DNA from: Blastomussa wellsi
Taxonomy: Eukaryota > Cnidaria > Anthozoa > Scleractinia > Plerogyridae
Assembly (NCBI GenBank): GCA_947652115.1
Contig: OX393562.1
Location: forward strand, 7,633,747-7,697,746
Length of the DNA: 64,000 bases
Direction of reading: 5' to 3'
Shown: in pieces, positions 1-7,910 of the stretch
How positions within the stretch are numbered: position 1 is the first letter of the stretch
How the letters are laid out: every line of letters starts with the position of its first letter
The notes under the pieces: model-generated
What the model saw: only the letters and a program-made list of their open reading frames with translations
What the model was told of the DNA's origin: nothing
Databases searched by the model: none
Made by a program: the position numbers and the translations under genes

Positions 1-2
1 TT

Positions 3-1430
3 ATGATATCACAAACAAATCACCGGGGATGGCTACGAGTTTGGTGGATGCTTTCAAGCAGAGGAAACCCAAACAACCAAGACATTTTGGTGTTCGCAAG
101 AGAAAACAAAGAAAAGTACAAAGATTTGATAAAACAAGAACTCAAAACGTTAAAAAACGTAAAAGTAAGTTTAGGGTTACAAGTGAACTTTTCAAGAGAA
201 GTAAACGACGAAAAGCAATATATGACGCATTATTTTCATGAAACAAACCCCCATTTTATCCAAAGGCACGAAGGAGACAGGATTGAAACAGAATTAAACA
301 AATTCTTTGAAAAAGTAAATGGAGAAATAGAAAACTGGTCAGTGGCGGGATCAGATTGGGAAGTTGAAGGGATAACAACAGCATATGTGAATGTCGCACG
401 CTATCAGCCGTTGAAAGGAGGAGCATATCTGCCACTTCCACCCAATCTGGAAAAAGAGAAGGCCATAGTAAACGTGAAAAACAGGGACAATGAATGTTTG
501 AAGTGGGCGCTAAGAGCAGCATTATTCCCAGCAACAAAAGACGCACAAAGACCAAGCAAATATCCGGTCAACGATGGAATAAACTACGAAGGAATCGAAT
601 TTCCAACACCGGTAAAACAGATTGACAAGCTAGAGAAGCAAAACCCACATTTAGCAATAAATGTATTTGGATGGGAAAACAACTGTGTGATAGTTCACAG
701 GATAATTGAGAAAGAGAAAAATTTAGAAAGGATTAACCTAATGCTTATAGAGTCAGGGGAAAATCAGCATTATTGTTATGTAAAACGGGTCTCCGCTTTG
801 CTGTTCGATCAAACAAAAAAATGTTGCACAAAGCACTACTGCATGTTGTGCTTAACAGGTTTCTCACGAGAGGATTTGCTCGAGGACCATAAAAAATATT
901 GCAACGGTGTGAATGGCAGGCCAACAAGGATCGAGATGCCGGAAGAAGGGAAAAACACCCTTTCATTCCAAAATCACCACAAACAGATGAAAGCGCCATT
1001 TGTAATTTACGCTGACTTTGAAGCATTGGTGAAAAAGATTCCAGGTTGCGAACGCGGACCAGAAAGCAAGCAAAAAAGCTACACGGAGAAGAGAGAATGG
1101 CACGAAGCGAGCGGCTATGCGTACATGGTAATGAGAAGCGAAGAAAAAATGACAGGACAAAAGGTCTTCACGGGTGAAAATGCTGTGGGAAATTTTCTGA
1201 GTGACATTGTGCCGGAAGACGCGAAAATAAGAGAAAGTTTGGAGACACCAAAAGAAGTTGTGATGGAGGCAGAAGATTGGGAAAAATTCAAAACCGCAAA
1301 AGATTGTCAAATATGCAACAAAAGTTTGATAAAAGAAGAATTCCTTGACTCATTGCCAGTTTGGTTTGCAACAGACAAGTATAGCGGACAAAGTCACAAA
1401 AAATGCTTCTACGAAGCGCAAAAAAATTAA
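3..1430 (+). CDS. Protein-primed DNA polymerase B, N-terminal part (frameshifted, 5' end at window edge)
   Basis: This is the front part of a Polinton/adintovirus-type family B polymerase, which would replicate the element genome from a terminal protein primer. Residues about 279-300 form a C2H2-like zinc finger beginning CMLCLTGF. Residues 335-341 hold the ExoI motif of the 3'-5' exonuclease (YADFEA, acidic D and E). Near the end a CxxC module (CQIC) begins a zinc-ribbon-like repeat that continues in the next reading frame. The frame stops in an A-rich run at 1420-1425, and the rest of the protein continues from 1403 in another frame, so one indel in the homopolymer separates the two parts. 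The true start may lie before position 1; the first ATG here is not supported by any visible promoter. Confidence 0.85.
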   Translation: MISQTNHRGWLRVWWMLSSRGNPNNQDILVFARENKEKYKDLIKQELKTLKNVKVSLGLQVNFSREVNDEKQYMTHYFHETNPHFIQRHEGDRIETELNKFFEKVNGEIENWSVAGSDWEVEGITTAYVNVARYQPLKGGAYLPLPPNLEKEKAIVNVKNRDNECLKWALRAALFPATKDAQRPSKYPVNDGINYEGIEFPTPVKQIDKLEKQNPHLAINVFGWENNCVIVHRIIEKEKNLERINLMLIESGENQHYCYVKRVSALLFDQTKKCCTKHYCMLCLTGFSREDLLEDHKKYCNGVNGRPTRIEMPEEGKNTLSFQNHHKQMKAPFVIYADFEALVKKIPGCERGPESKQKSYTEKREWHEASGYAYMVMRSEEKMTGQKVFTGENAVGNFLSDIVPEDAKIRESLETPKEVVMEAEDWEKFKTAKDCQICNKSLIKEEFLDSLPVWFATDKYSGQSHKKCFYEAQKN

Positions 1431-3898
1431 CATACTATCGGCAAAAAAGAAAAACAGACAAAAAGGACAAAATCGACGAATGGATTGAGAAAAGTCAGGA
1501 AACGTGTTTGTTCTGCGGAGAAGACCTTGAACCAAATGGCATGTTGCCAGTTTGGAACAATGCAACAGACAAGTATTGTGGAAACAGTTGCATAGACTGT
1601 TATGCAGAAGCAAAGGAAAAATTGCGGCTCATAAGACTAAAAACAATAAAAGGAATACAAGACAAAAACGACCAATGGATAGCAAAAAATCAGGAAACGT
1701 GTTTGTTCTGTGCAGAGCCGCTGCTTCAGAAAAACTTCAGAGACGCGGTAAAAGATCATTGCCACATCTCAGGCAGGTTCCGCGGAGCAGCGCATAACGA
1801 ATGCAATTTCAAACTGCGAATAAAACCAAAAACAGTACCGATACCAGTCGTATTTCACAATCTCAGGGGCTACGACGCACACCACCTAATGCAAGCGATG
1901 TCCCAGCAGCAGAAAGAAGTGAAATGTATCGCAAATAACATGGAAAGGTACATCACATTTTCAATGGGGAGTTTGCATTTCATAGACAGTTTGAACTTTC
2001 TCCAAGGAAGCCTTGACACACTTGCAAGAGCGACACTAAAGGAGTCGATGAAAATAACATCGAGCATCTCAAACGGCAGCGAATTGCTTCACAAAAAGGG
2101 AATCTATCCTTATGAGTACATGGATTCTTGGGAAAGATTCAGTGAAACAAAGCTGCCAGAAAAGCAGATGTTTTTCAGCAAGCTGAATGACGAGCACATC
2201 ACAGACGAGGAGTACGCGCACGCGCAGAGGGTCTGGGAGTTTTTCGGGTGCAGGACACTCGGCGACTATCATGATCTCTACGTCAAAACGGATGTCGCTC
2301 TGTTGGCAGATGTTTTCGAGAACTTCCGCAGCCTGTGCGAAGAGAAATATGGATTAGATCCAGCACATAATTTCACGTCGCCGGGCCTCTCGTGGGACGC
2401 GCTCCTGAAAATGACGGGAGTCGAGCTGGAGTTGTTCACAGACATCGAAATGCAGTTCTTTGTGGAAAGTGGAATACGGGGTGGAATTTCAATGGTAAGC
2501 AAGAGGTTTGCAAAGGCGAACAATCCTCTGTTTCCTGGCTACGACCCCAACGAGCCGAAAAAATACATCATGTATCTCGATGCAAACAATCTTTATGGAT
2601 GGGCAATGTGCAAGCCCCTTCCCATAAGAGATTTCAAATGGAAACGTGTAATGCCGACAGAGGAAGAAATCAAAAAGAAAAAAGAGAACGCAAAGAATGG
2701 CTGGATTCTCGAAGTTGATCTTGAATATCCCGCAGAACTGCACGAGGCGCACAACAGCTATCCGCTGGCACCGGAAAAAAAGGAAGTAAAAAAAGAAAAA
2801 ATGTCAGACTACCAAAAAAAGATGATGAATGACCTGGACATAAAAATTCCCAAAGGCAGCAAAAAGCTTCTGCTGACGCTCGAAGACAAAGAGAACTATG
2901 TGGTGCACTACAGAAACCTTCAGTTCTATCTCTCCCAGGGAATGAAACTCAAACGTGTGCACAGAGTGCTCGAGTTCGAGCAAGAACGTTGGATGAACAC
3001 AGAGTTCAGGAAAAACGCAAGGAGCGACTTTGAAAAGAACTTTTACAAGTTGATGAACAACTCGGTTTTTGGCAAAACGATAGAAAATCTGCGAAAACGT
3101 GTTGACATAAAAATCGTGCGAAGCGCAGAGGAAAATAAAATAAGGAAGCTGGTTGCAAGCCCATTGTACTCAAGGTTTGCCGAATTCACAAACGACATGG
3201 TGGGAATCCACATGCACAAAAGTCGCGTGCTGCTGAACAAACCAGTTTACACGGGCATGACGATCCTCGACAACAGCAAAATCCTTATGTACGACTTTTT
3301 CTACAACAAGCTTCGCAAGCAATACGGTGAAAAGTGCGAGCTCTTGTACACAGACACCGATAGCCTTCTGCTCGAGATTGAAACGGACGACGTCTACGGA
3401 GACATAGCTCAAAATTCTTTTCTTTATGACACAAGCGATTACCCGACAGAACATCCGCTTCACTCAAACGCCAACAAAAAGGTTTTGGGAAAGATGAAGG
3501 ATGAATGTGCCAGAACGCTGATTTCAGAATGCGTGTGCCTGAGGTCAAAAATGTACTCGATTCTGAAAGCGGACGAAAAAAATATCAAAAAAGCGAAAGG
3601 CGTAAAAAAGTGCGTGGTCAAGAAACAAATCAAGCACGAGCAGTATAAGGAAACACTTTTCGGTGCGAAGCAGATGAGGCACGGAATGAACATTCTTCGA
3701 AGCGAGGGTCACCAAATATATGGCATGCACGTCAACAAGATTTCGCTGTCCGCGTTTGATTCAAAACGCTGGATAGCGGACGACGGGATCCATACAAAAG
3801 CTTATGGGTTCGCAGAAGCTGAACTTGAAATGACAGAAGCTGAACGTGAAATGGTAGAATTGGCAGAATGGCAGTTGGCAGAATTTGGGGATGAATGA
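1403..3898 (+). CDS. Protein-primed DNA polymerase B, exonuclease/polymerase core (after frameshift)
   Basis: This frame carries the rest of the viral PolB. Near residues 30-60 and 90-135 are two CxxC zinc-ribbon-like modules (both starting TCLFC). The second contains DHCHISGRFRGAAH followed by a C-N pair, the endonuclease VII/HNH-type signature. Exonuclease motif II is FHNLRGYDAH (about 150-160) and motif III is YVKTDVALLADVF (about 291-303). Polymerase motifs are intact: A, YLDANNLYGWAM (about 390); B, KLMNNSVFG (about 548); C, YTDTDS (about 649). Catalytic aspartates are present in A and C, so the core shows no loss of function by inspection. The first ATG at 1403 is only the frame opening; true coding enters by the frameshift near 1420. 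Base composition matches the rest of the element. Confidence 0.92.
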   Translation: MLLRSAKKLTYYRQKRKTDKKDKIDEWIEKSQETCLFCGEDLEPNGMLPVWNNATDKYCGNSCIDCYAEAKEKLRLIRLKTIKGIQDKNDQWIAKNQETCLFCAEPLLQKNFRDAVKDHCHISGRFRGAAHNECNFKLRIKPKTVPIPVVFHNLRGYDAHHLMQAMSQQQKEVKCIANNMERYITFSMGSLHFIDSLNFLQGSLDTLARATLKESMKITSSISNGSELLHKKGIYPYEYMDSWERFSETKLPEKQMFFSKLNDEHITDEEYAHAQRVWEFFGCRTLGDYHDLYVKTDVALLADVFENFRSLCEEKYGLDPAHNFTSPGLSWDALLKMTGVELELFTDIEMQFFVESGIRGGISMVSKRFAKANNPLFPGYDPNEPKKYIMYLDANNLYGWAMCKPLPIRDFKWKRVMPTEEEIKKKKENAKNGWILEVDLEYPAELHEAHNSYPLAPEKKEVKKEKMSDYQKKMMNDLDIKIPKGSKKLLLTLEDKENYVVHYRNLQFYLSQGMKLKRVHRVLEFEQERWMNTEFRKNARSDFEKNFYKLMNNSVFGKTIENLRKRVDIKIVRSAEENKIRKLVASPLYSRFAEFTNDMVGIHMHKSRVLLNKPVYTGMTILDNSKILMYDFFYNKLRKQYGEKCELLYTDTDSLLLEIETDDVYGDIAQNSFLYDTSDYPTEHPLHSNANKKVLGKMKDECARTLISECVCLRSKMYSILKADEKNIKKAKGVKKCVVKKQIKHEQYKETLFGAKQMRHGMNILRSEGHQIYGMHVNKISLSAFDSKRWIADDGIHTKAYGFAEAELEMTEAEREMVELAEWQLAEFGDE

Positions 3899-4106
3899 AT
3901 CCCAAGGACACGGACACATCGCGCGGATCCAAACCGCGCAAAAAGTCAATCAAAGGATCGGCAAAAAAGGTTTCTTTTTCCCGAAACGTTTTTGAGTCAC
4001 TTACAGTCCAAATATTTTGGTTATGATCGCATTTTTTTGTAACATTTGCCTTTGAGATAAACACACCGTTGCGTCCACTTCCCATTTTTCAAAAACATCT
4101 ATTTCT
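3899..4106. other. Convergent intergenic region between PolB and integrase
   Basis: PolB ends at 3898 and the integrase gene, counting its shifted tail, ends at 4107, so the two converge here. No further gene is recognised. Transcripts from both sides would terminate in this stretch, but I see no clear polyadenylation signal pair. Confidence 0.4.
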
Positions 4107-4251
4107 TCAAAAGACACTGTTCAAGTTTGCCGGCGGGAGAACGGTGTTTGGTGGAACAACCAGCAGCTCTTCACGCACAAAGCCGCGCTCTGGCCCGCCA
4201 TGCAAATAGTAAAGAACAGGTTGATTCGGTTTGGAAAAAGACCTTTCAATG

Positions 4252-5100
4252 TTAAAAACTTTCAAGGACCAGATTGGATCTGTGGCTCTCTCCTTCTAAC
4301 TCTCCAGGAAAGTAAAGATAGCGAACTTGTACAAGGGGTGGGAGCTTTGTTTCCTTTTCCCCAACAGGTCTTTTATAAGGTGTTGACGGTTTGGAATAAA
4401 CAGCTTTTTCTTTGATAGCTTCTGCGGGCTTCTTGTCGATAAGGCTGGTCTTCTTGTTCAAAGCAGCAACAACCGCAGGAAGCTTTTTCACCCACTCGGT
4501 GGACCGCTGACCCGAAGGAAGATTCATTTCCTTGGCGTACTGGTAGCCGAACAGCCTTTCAGATAAAGTGCGGTTGAAACGTTCGACAATGGCCTGGTCG
4601 CGGTGAATCTCGACGCGTCCGCGGCGGATAAAGGTTTTGTGCTTTTCCATTTCTTTCGACACGGCACCCATGAACTCGCGCCCAGGGTCAACTTGCAGCA
4701 TCTCTGGCCACACGAGAGGACTGCGTCGGTAAATCTTCTGAAAGGCTCGGGCAACCTCATCAGAATTTTTCGAAGTCAACGGTTCAGCCTCTTTGAAGCG
4801 GCTGGCCACGTCGACAACGGTCAGCGCGAATTTGTAAACTTTGCGGCCGCGGGGTAGTTTGTCGTGCGGCAAAAAAAGAAGGTCCGCCTGGTGAACTTTG
4901 TTGGGAACTGAAACGTCGAACTTTGGCCGAGGAATGCGCCTCGGAGCGGGCAGATAAATCTGCCATAGAGCTTGTTTGACAAGCCACTTTTTTGCAACGT
5001 CTTCCGACACCTTGGCGGCCTCGGATAATTTTTTTACAGCGGCAAGAACTTTCCAATAGCCACCAGGGCCGTTGTATATCTTTGCGAGTTTGTCTTCCAT
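4252..5100 (-). CDS. Retroviral-type integrase (rve, DDE), C-terminus frameshifted
   Basis: This is the integrase that would insert the element into host DNA. The catalytic triad is visible: D73 in QADLLF, D138 in LQVDPGREF and E173 in IVERFNRT, a D-x64-D-x34-E spacing typical of the rve fold. An N-terminal helical region precedes the core, and a basic C-terminal region follows. The annotated frame stops at 4252, but coding character continues in another frame from about 4293 to a stop at 4107, with the conserved-looking segments TDPIWSLKVFN and GPERGFVREEL. The shift lies in a short GA repeat at about 4284-4294. The start at 5100 is 20 bases after the preceding minus-strand gene and is directly preceded by the string TTCTAT. 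Confidence 0.92.
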   Translation of the reverse strand: MEDKLAKIYNGPGGYWKVLAAVKKLSEAAKVSEDVAKKWLVKQALWQIYLPAPRRIPRPKFDVSVPNKVHQADLLFLPHDKLPRGRKVYKFALTVVDVASRFKEAEPLTSKNSDEVARAFQKIYRRSPLVWPEMLQVDPGREFMGAVSKEMEKHKTFIRRGRVEIHRDQAIVERFNRTLSERLFGYQYAKEMNLPSGQRSTEWVKKLPAVVAALNKKTSLIDKKPAEAIKEKAVYSKPSTPYKRPVGEKETKLPPLVQVRYLYFPGELEGESHRSNLVLESF

Positions 5101-5120
5101 ATAGAAGAGAGAAAAAAAGT

Positions 5121-5507
5121 TTAAAGGAACCGGAAAGCTGCATAGCCCAGAGCAAGCGCCCCTGCACCAACGAAAACAAGTTCGCCATTTTTCTGCTGCT
5201 GGCTCGGTTGATAGAAATCAGAGAATTTGGGTTCTTTGGGGGGCTTCATCCGTTCTTCAGGGTGTGCCTGGTTGTATAGTTTAAATGCATAGTCAGTGTT
5301 GGTAAAGTTTTGCTTTACTTCTGCCTTGATCTGTGCATTTGTTGCAATCCTGTCAAGACGTTTGGTGCAGTCTCGTGCGTATTTTGCGTACGCAGCTTGG
5401 TACGCCTCGAGAGCTTTATCATGGCGAACTTTTTCTTCAAGTGCAGCTTTGTCGCCGCCGCCAAAAAGCTCTCGCGAGATAATTTCCGCTGATGAAAGCC
5501 GCTGCAT
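5121..5507 (-). CDS. Small C-terminally anchored membrane protein, unknown (N-terminus probably frameshifted)
   Basis: The product has a charged, helical middle rich in Ala/Lys/Asp and one C-terminal hydrophobic helix (about residues 108-127, ELVFVGAGALALGYAAF), suggesting a tail-anchored membrane protein. Upstream in another frame, roughly 5565-5468, lies a second hydrophobic stretch (SIAVMVGGAVLNAAAF) that looks like the lost N-terminal membrane segment. The switch fits an A5 run at 5463-5467. The original protein would then have had a transmembrane helix at each end. It sits between the integrase and another small membrane protein, in the virion-gene cluster. I recognise the type from Polinton-like elements but know no function. 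Confidence 0.75.
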   Translation of the reverse strand: MQRLSSAEIISRELFGGGDKAALEEKVRHDKALEAYQAAYAKYARDCTKRLDRIATNAQIKAEVKQNFTNTDYAFKLYNQAHPEERMKPPKEPKFSDFYQPSQQQKNGELVFVGAGALALGYAAFRFL

Positions 5508-5592
5508 TCAACACAGCTCCGCCAACCATAACCGCGATGCTTGCAATTTTTTTCTTATATTTATTTTTTCAAAATGTTGGTCGAAAGGATTT

Positions 5593-5814
5593 TCAAATGT
5601 TGGGTGGAAGGATTTTCTGATCCTCCAGATATTTTTTGAGCGCGATGCTCCCCGCCATCACAACTGTGAACAATCCAAAGTTTTCGAAGGAATTTGAAGG
5701 GTCAGCTGTAAAACTTTTCTTGAACGTTTTTTTGGCCACCCATCCAATGCCCGCAGAGAGGCCGACGAGGGTTGCGGAATCCATGGCGATTTTGACGAGC
5801 TTGTTGTCAGACAT
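5593..5814 (-). CDS. Small two-helix membrane protein, unknown
   Basis: A 73-residue protein with two hydrophobic segments, near residues 12-27 (SATLVGLSAGIGWVA) and 44-58 (FENFGLFTVVMAGSIAL), joined by a short basic loop (KKTFKKS). It would be a small hairpin membrane protein. Upstream of the ATG the minus strand reads CTTTCTATAACCAAC after an A/T tract, resembling the leader of the neighbouring integrase gene. The frame looks intact. Its place among virion genes suggests a structural or membrane-acting role, but no function can be stated. Confidence 0.75.
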   Translation of the reverse strand: MSDNKLVKIAMDSATLVGLSAGIGWVAKKTFKKSFTADPSNSFENFGLFTVVMAGSIALKKYLEDQKILPPNI

Positions 5815-5840
5815 GTTGGTTATAGAAAGAGAAAAAATAT

Positions 5841-6170
5841 TTAATTGGAAATTTTCCAGACTTTCCCAAGTAACTCTATCTTTTCTTCATCACTGAGCTC
5901 TTTCACATTTTCCAATTTCCGAATTAGCTCTTCCTTTTCTTCCTTTTCTTCCACACTTTGCACTTCCGCATTTTCCACAAAGATTTTTAACACTCTGCAA
6001 ATTGACTCTTCCACTTCTTCCACACTTTGCTCTTCCACAACAGACGTGAGGTCAGGATTTTTGACAAGCCAAACGACTGTCTTAAAGCAACACTTTGTGA
6101 AATACCACCAAAATAGGCCAACGCCTGCTGCTGCTGCGGTGGTTATCGCGAACGGGGTGATTTTCGGCAT
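5841..6170 (-). CDS. N-terminally anchored acidic coiled-coil membrane protein, unknown
   Basis: Residues about 6-24 form a hydrophobic helix (FAITTAAAAGVGLFWWYF) followed by a short cysteine/lysine stretch, so the protein is probably signal-anchored. The rest is Glu/Val-rich, with repeated VEE units (SVEEVEES, SVEEKEEKEE) and strong coiled-coil character. At DNA level the acidic part is a degenerate CTTCCTTTT-type repeat, which could expand or contract. The ATG follows AATATAAA on the minus strand. No homologous function is recognised. Confidence 0.7.
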   Translation of the reverse strand: MPKITPFAITTAAAAGVGLFWWYFTKCCFKTVVWLVKNPDLTSVVEEQSVEEVEESICRVLKIFVENAEVQSVEEKEEKEELIRKLENVKELSDEEKIELLGKVWKISN

Positions 6171-6205
6171 TTTATATTCTGCAAAATATATTCAAATCGA
6201 TTTTT

Positions 6206-6550
6206 TTATTCCATATGGCGAAGACCTTTTTTGGGTTGCGGTGGAGATTCTTGAATCACCTGTGGCGCAGGTGCTGGCGGAGGTGCCGGCGCAGTTGGCC
6301 GAAAAAAGGCTTTGATGTCTTCACGCTTGACATAAGTCGTAACAATCAATGCGCCAATTGAAAAGAAAGAGATCCATTGGGTTGTGCTGAACCAATTTCC
6401 GCCTTTGGGATCATCTGCAGCGGGCTCTGACGGCGCAGGCGCAGGAGGATCGGGTGCAGATTTTTTTTCGTTGGCCATTTTCTCGAGAGCTTTTTTCTGC
6501 GCTTCGCGGGCCAACCGAGTTCTTTGAGCAACCAGTCTACCAGCGGCCAC
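6206..6550 (-). CDS. Proline-rich single-pass membrane protein, unknown (start frameshifted)
   Basis: The product has a basic N-terminal helix, an Ala/Pro-rich linker (APDPPAPAPSEPA), a central hydrophobic helix (about 58-75, QWISFFSIGALIVTTYV) and a second Pro-rich stretch (TAPAPPPAPAPQV). The basic start runs upstream in the same frame into KTPKNPKRVAAGR without an ATG. An ATG in another frame at 6659 begins MAEEQTSAK. The two frames meet near a T6 run at 6592-6597, so the original start was probably at 6659 and this copy carries an indel there. It belongs to the cluster of four adjacent small membrane proteins. Confidence 0.7.
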   Translation of the reverse strand: MAAGRLVAQRTRLAREAQKKALEKMANEKKSAPDPPAPAPSEPAADDPKGGNWFSTTQWISFFSIGALIVTTYVKREDIKAFFRPTAPAPPPAPAPQVIQESPPQPKKGLRHME

Positions 6551-6807
6551 TCGCTTGGGATTTTTGGGTGTCTTTGTGGCAGCGCTCGGAGTTTTTTGAA
6601 GTTACTTGGCTTTCCATTGGAAGAACGCTTGCTTTCGCGGACGTTTGTTCTTCAGCCATTGTTATATTTTGGAAAACAAATGTTCAAAAGAATTTTTTGT
6701 TCGGAATTATTTAGCGGTTGCCGAGGAAAGCTCAGCGGTTGGTGAGGAAAGCTCAGCTGTTTGTGAGGAATCTTCCGATTTTTCCCAATCAATGTTTTTT
6801 ATTGTGA

Positions 6808-7290
6808 TCAGCGCCGCGTCGGCTGTTGAGAGAAATGTCGGCGCGTGAGTGCAATGCGGCCAGCAAGTTTTGTGAGATCTTTCTTGATCAAACAGGAGTT
6901 TCTGAGTTCTTTTTGATAAACTTCGTTGTCTTTGACTTTGGCGACCATTCCAACCACTTTGGACACAAGAAAAATGAAGCCATCGATCAATCTATCAGAT
7001 GTCTTTGAGCCCTCAAAGGCTTCCAAACGTTTGATGTATTTCTCAACATCTTTGTCGGAGAGGCGCTTGACCTGATCGTGCGACAGTTGCACGCCGAGGG
7101 CTTCTTTGGCTTTTCCTGCCGAAACCAGCACGGCCAACTGCTCACGAAGAGCGGGGACATCAGGCTGCAATCCAGAGACATCGCCGGGCGCGCTGGCTGG
7201 GTGGGCTTCTAGCAAGTTCAAAACGTCGGCCATCACGACGTCGCCGTCGAAATCAACATCGGCCATGTGGACGTCTTCGAAAGCATTCAT
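6808..7290 (-). CDS. Conserved element protein of unknown function (C-terminus frameshifted)
   Basis: The N-terminus is acidic (MNAFEDVHMADVDFDGD), and the middle is predicted to be helical (LSHDQVKRLSDKDVEKYIK, DRLIDGFIFLVSKVVGM). The frame ends at 6808, but in another frame coding character continues from about 6850 to a stop at 6707. There it includes ITIKNIDWEKSEDSS and a short Ser/Ala/Glu repeat made by a tandem DNA repeat at about 6720-6765. The start at 7290 is preceded by CTATAG. It lies between the ATPase and the membrane-protein cluster, so a virion or assembly role is likely but not shown. Confidence 0.72.
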   Translation of the reverse strand: MNAFEDVHMADVDFDGDVVMADVLNLLEAHPASAPGDVSGLQPDVPALREQLAVLVSAGKAKEALGVQLSHDQVKRLSDKDVEKYIKRLEAFEGSKTSDRLIDGFIFLVSKVVGMVAKVKDNEVYQKELRNSCLIKKDLTKLAGRIALTRRHFSQQPTRR

Positions 7291-7366
7291 CTATAGTTTC
7301 TTTTTTTAATTGCGAACAAATTTTATTCCGAAAGGGTGCCGAAGCGCGAACACAAGGAAGGAAAAC

Positions 7367-7669
7367 TTATTTTTTTTTCAACATCGAAACATAATCGTTG
7401 AACTCATCTCGATAAAGTTCGCCAGCGTAATCTTCAAAAACAGCCTGCAAGGTCTTCCACGAGGGCGTGTAGAAAAGCACAAGCGCAGCCACGTTTTCGC
7501 GGAAAGAAGCTGTGATGCTGGTCATCTTCTGCGTTAGCACCCAAACACTGATGCCAATATGTCGGGCAGAAAAAGCAAGATTTACCAGCGGCCCTGAGCG
7601 CTTTTTCACATCTTTCGTGGCTGCACAGTCATCGAGGATTATGAGAGCGTTGGAGCCCTCCAAAAACAT
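7367..7669 (-). pseudogene. A32/FtsK-like genome-packaging ATPase, Walker B half
   Basis: This is the downstream half of the packaging ATPase, in the same frame as the Walker A half and separated only by TGA. Walker B is NALIILDDCAA. A basic stretch (KDVKKRSG) and an arginine-centred segment (LAFSARHIGISVWVLTQ) follow, matching the sensor/arginine region expected in this family. It ends in a lysine run. Together the halves give about 180 codons, somewhat short but complete for the viral A32 core. In this copy the split would stop a full ATPase from being made, unless the stop is a sequencing error. Confidence 0.88.
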
Positions 7670-7909
7670 TCATGCCATCTTCAGCCAGGGTTCCACTTGG
7701 TGTTGTTCGCAAATGATTACATAAAAACGCGGGTCCGTCAAAGCGAAACGATGAAAAGTTTTGTTATGCGCGAATGTTGGGCAGATGAGCACGATGTTCT
7801 CGAAATTGCCGCGGAAAGGGCCGAGGAGCTGGTCCACCACATACTGCGATTTCCCTGAATTTGTCGGGCCAACGATCAGAGCGTTGAACGGTATGTTCTT
7901 TGGATCCAT
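7670..7909 (-). pseudogene. A32/FtsK-like genome-packaging ATPase, Walker A half (in-frame stop)
   Basis: The start codes for MDPKNIPFNALIVG followed by PTNSGKS, so the P-loop reads GPTNSGKS, the Walker A of the A32/FtsK-HerA packaging ATPases that drive DNA into capsids. The frame then ends at a TGA at 7670-7672. The next codon is ATG and the same frame continues with the Walker B half, so a single nonsense codon splits the gene. The start overlaps the end of the major capsid gene by a few bases at most (capsid stop at 7911-7913). Confidence 0.88.
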
Positions 7910-7910
7910 A

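Noticed and set aside
1403..1430. Programmed frameshift in PolB
   Set aside because: There is an A6 run, but similar breaks occur in six other genes without a common slippery heptamer, so indels are more likely.
7670..7672. TGA in the ATPase as a recoded (read-through) codon
   Set aside because: Only one such TGA is seen, other genes of the element use normal stops, and the gene set shows decay elsewhere. A nonsense change or a sequencing error is simpler.
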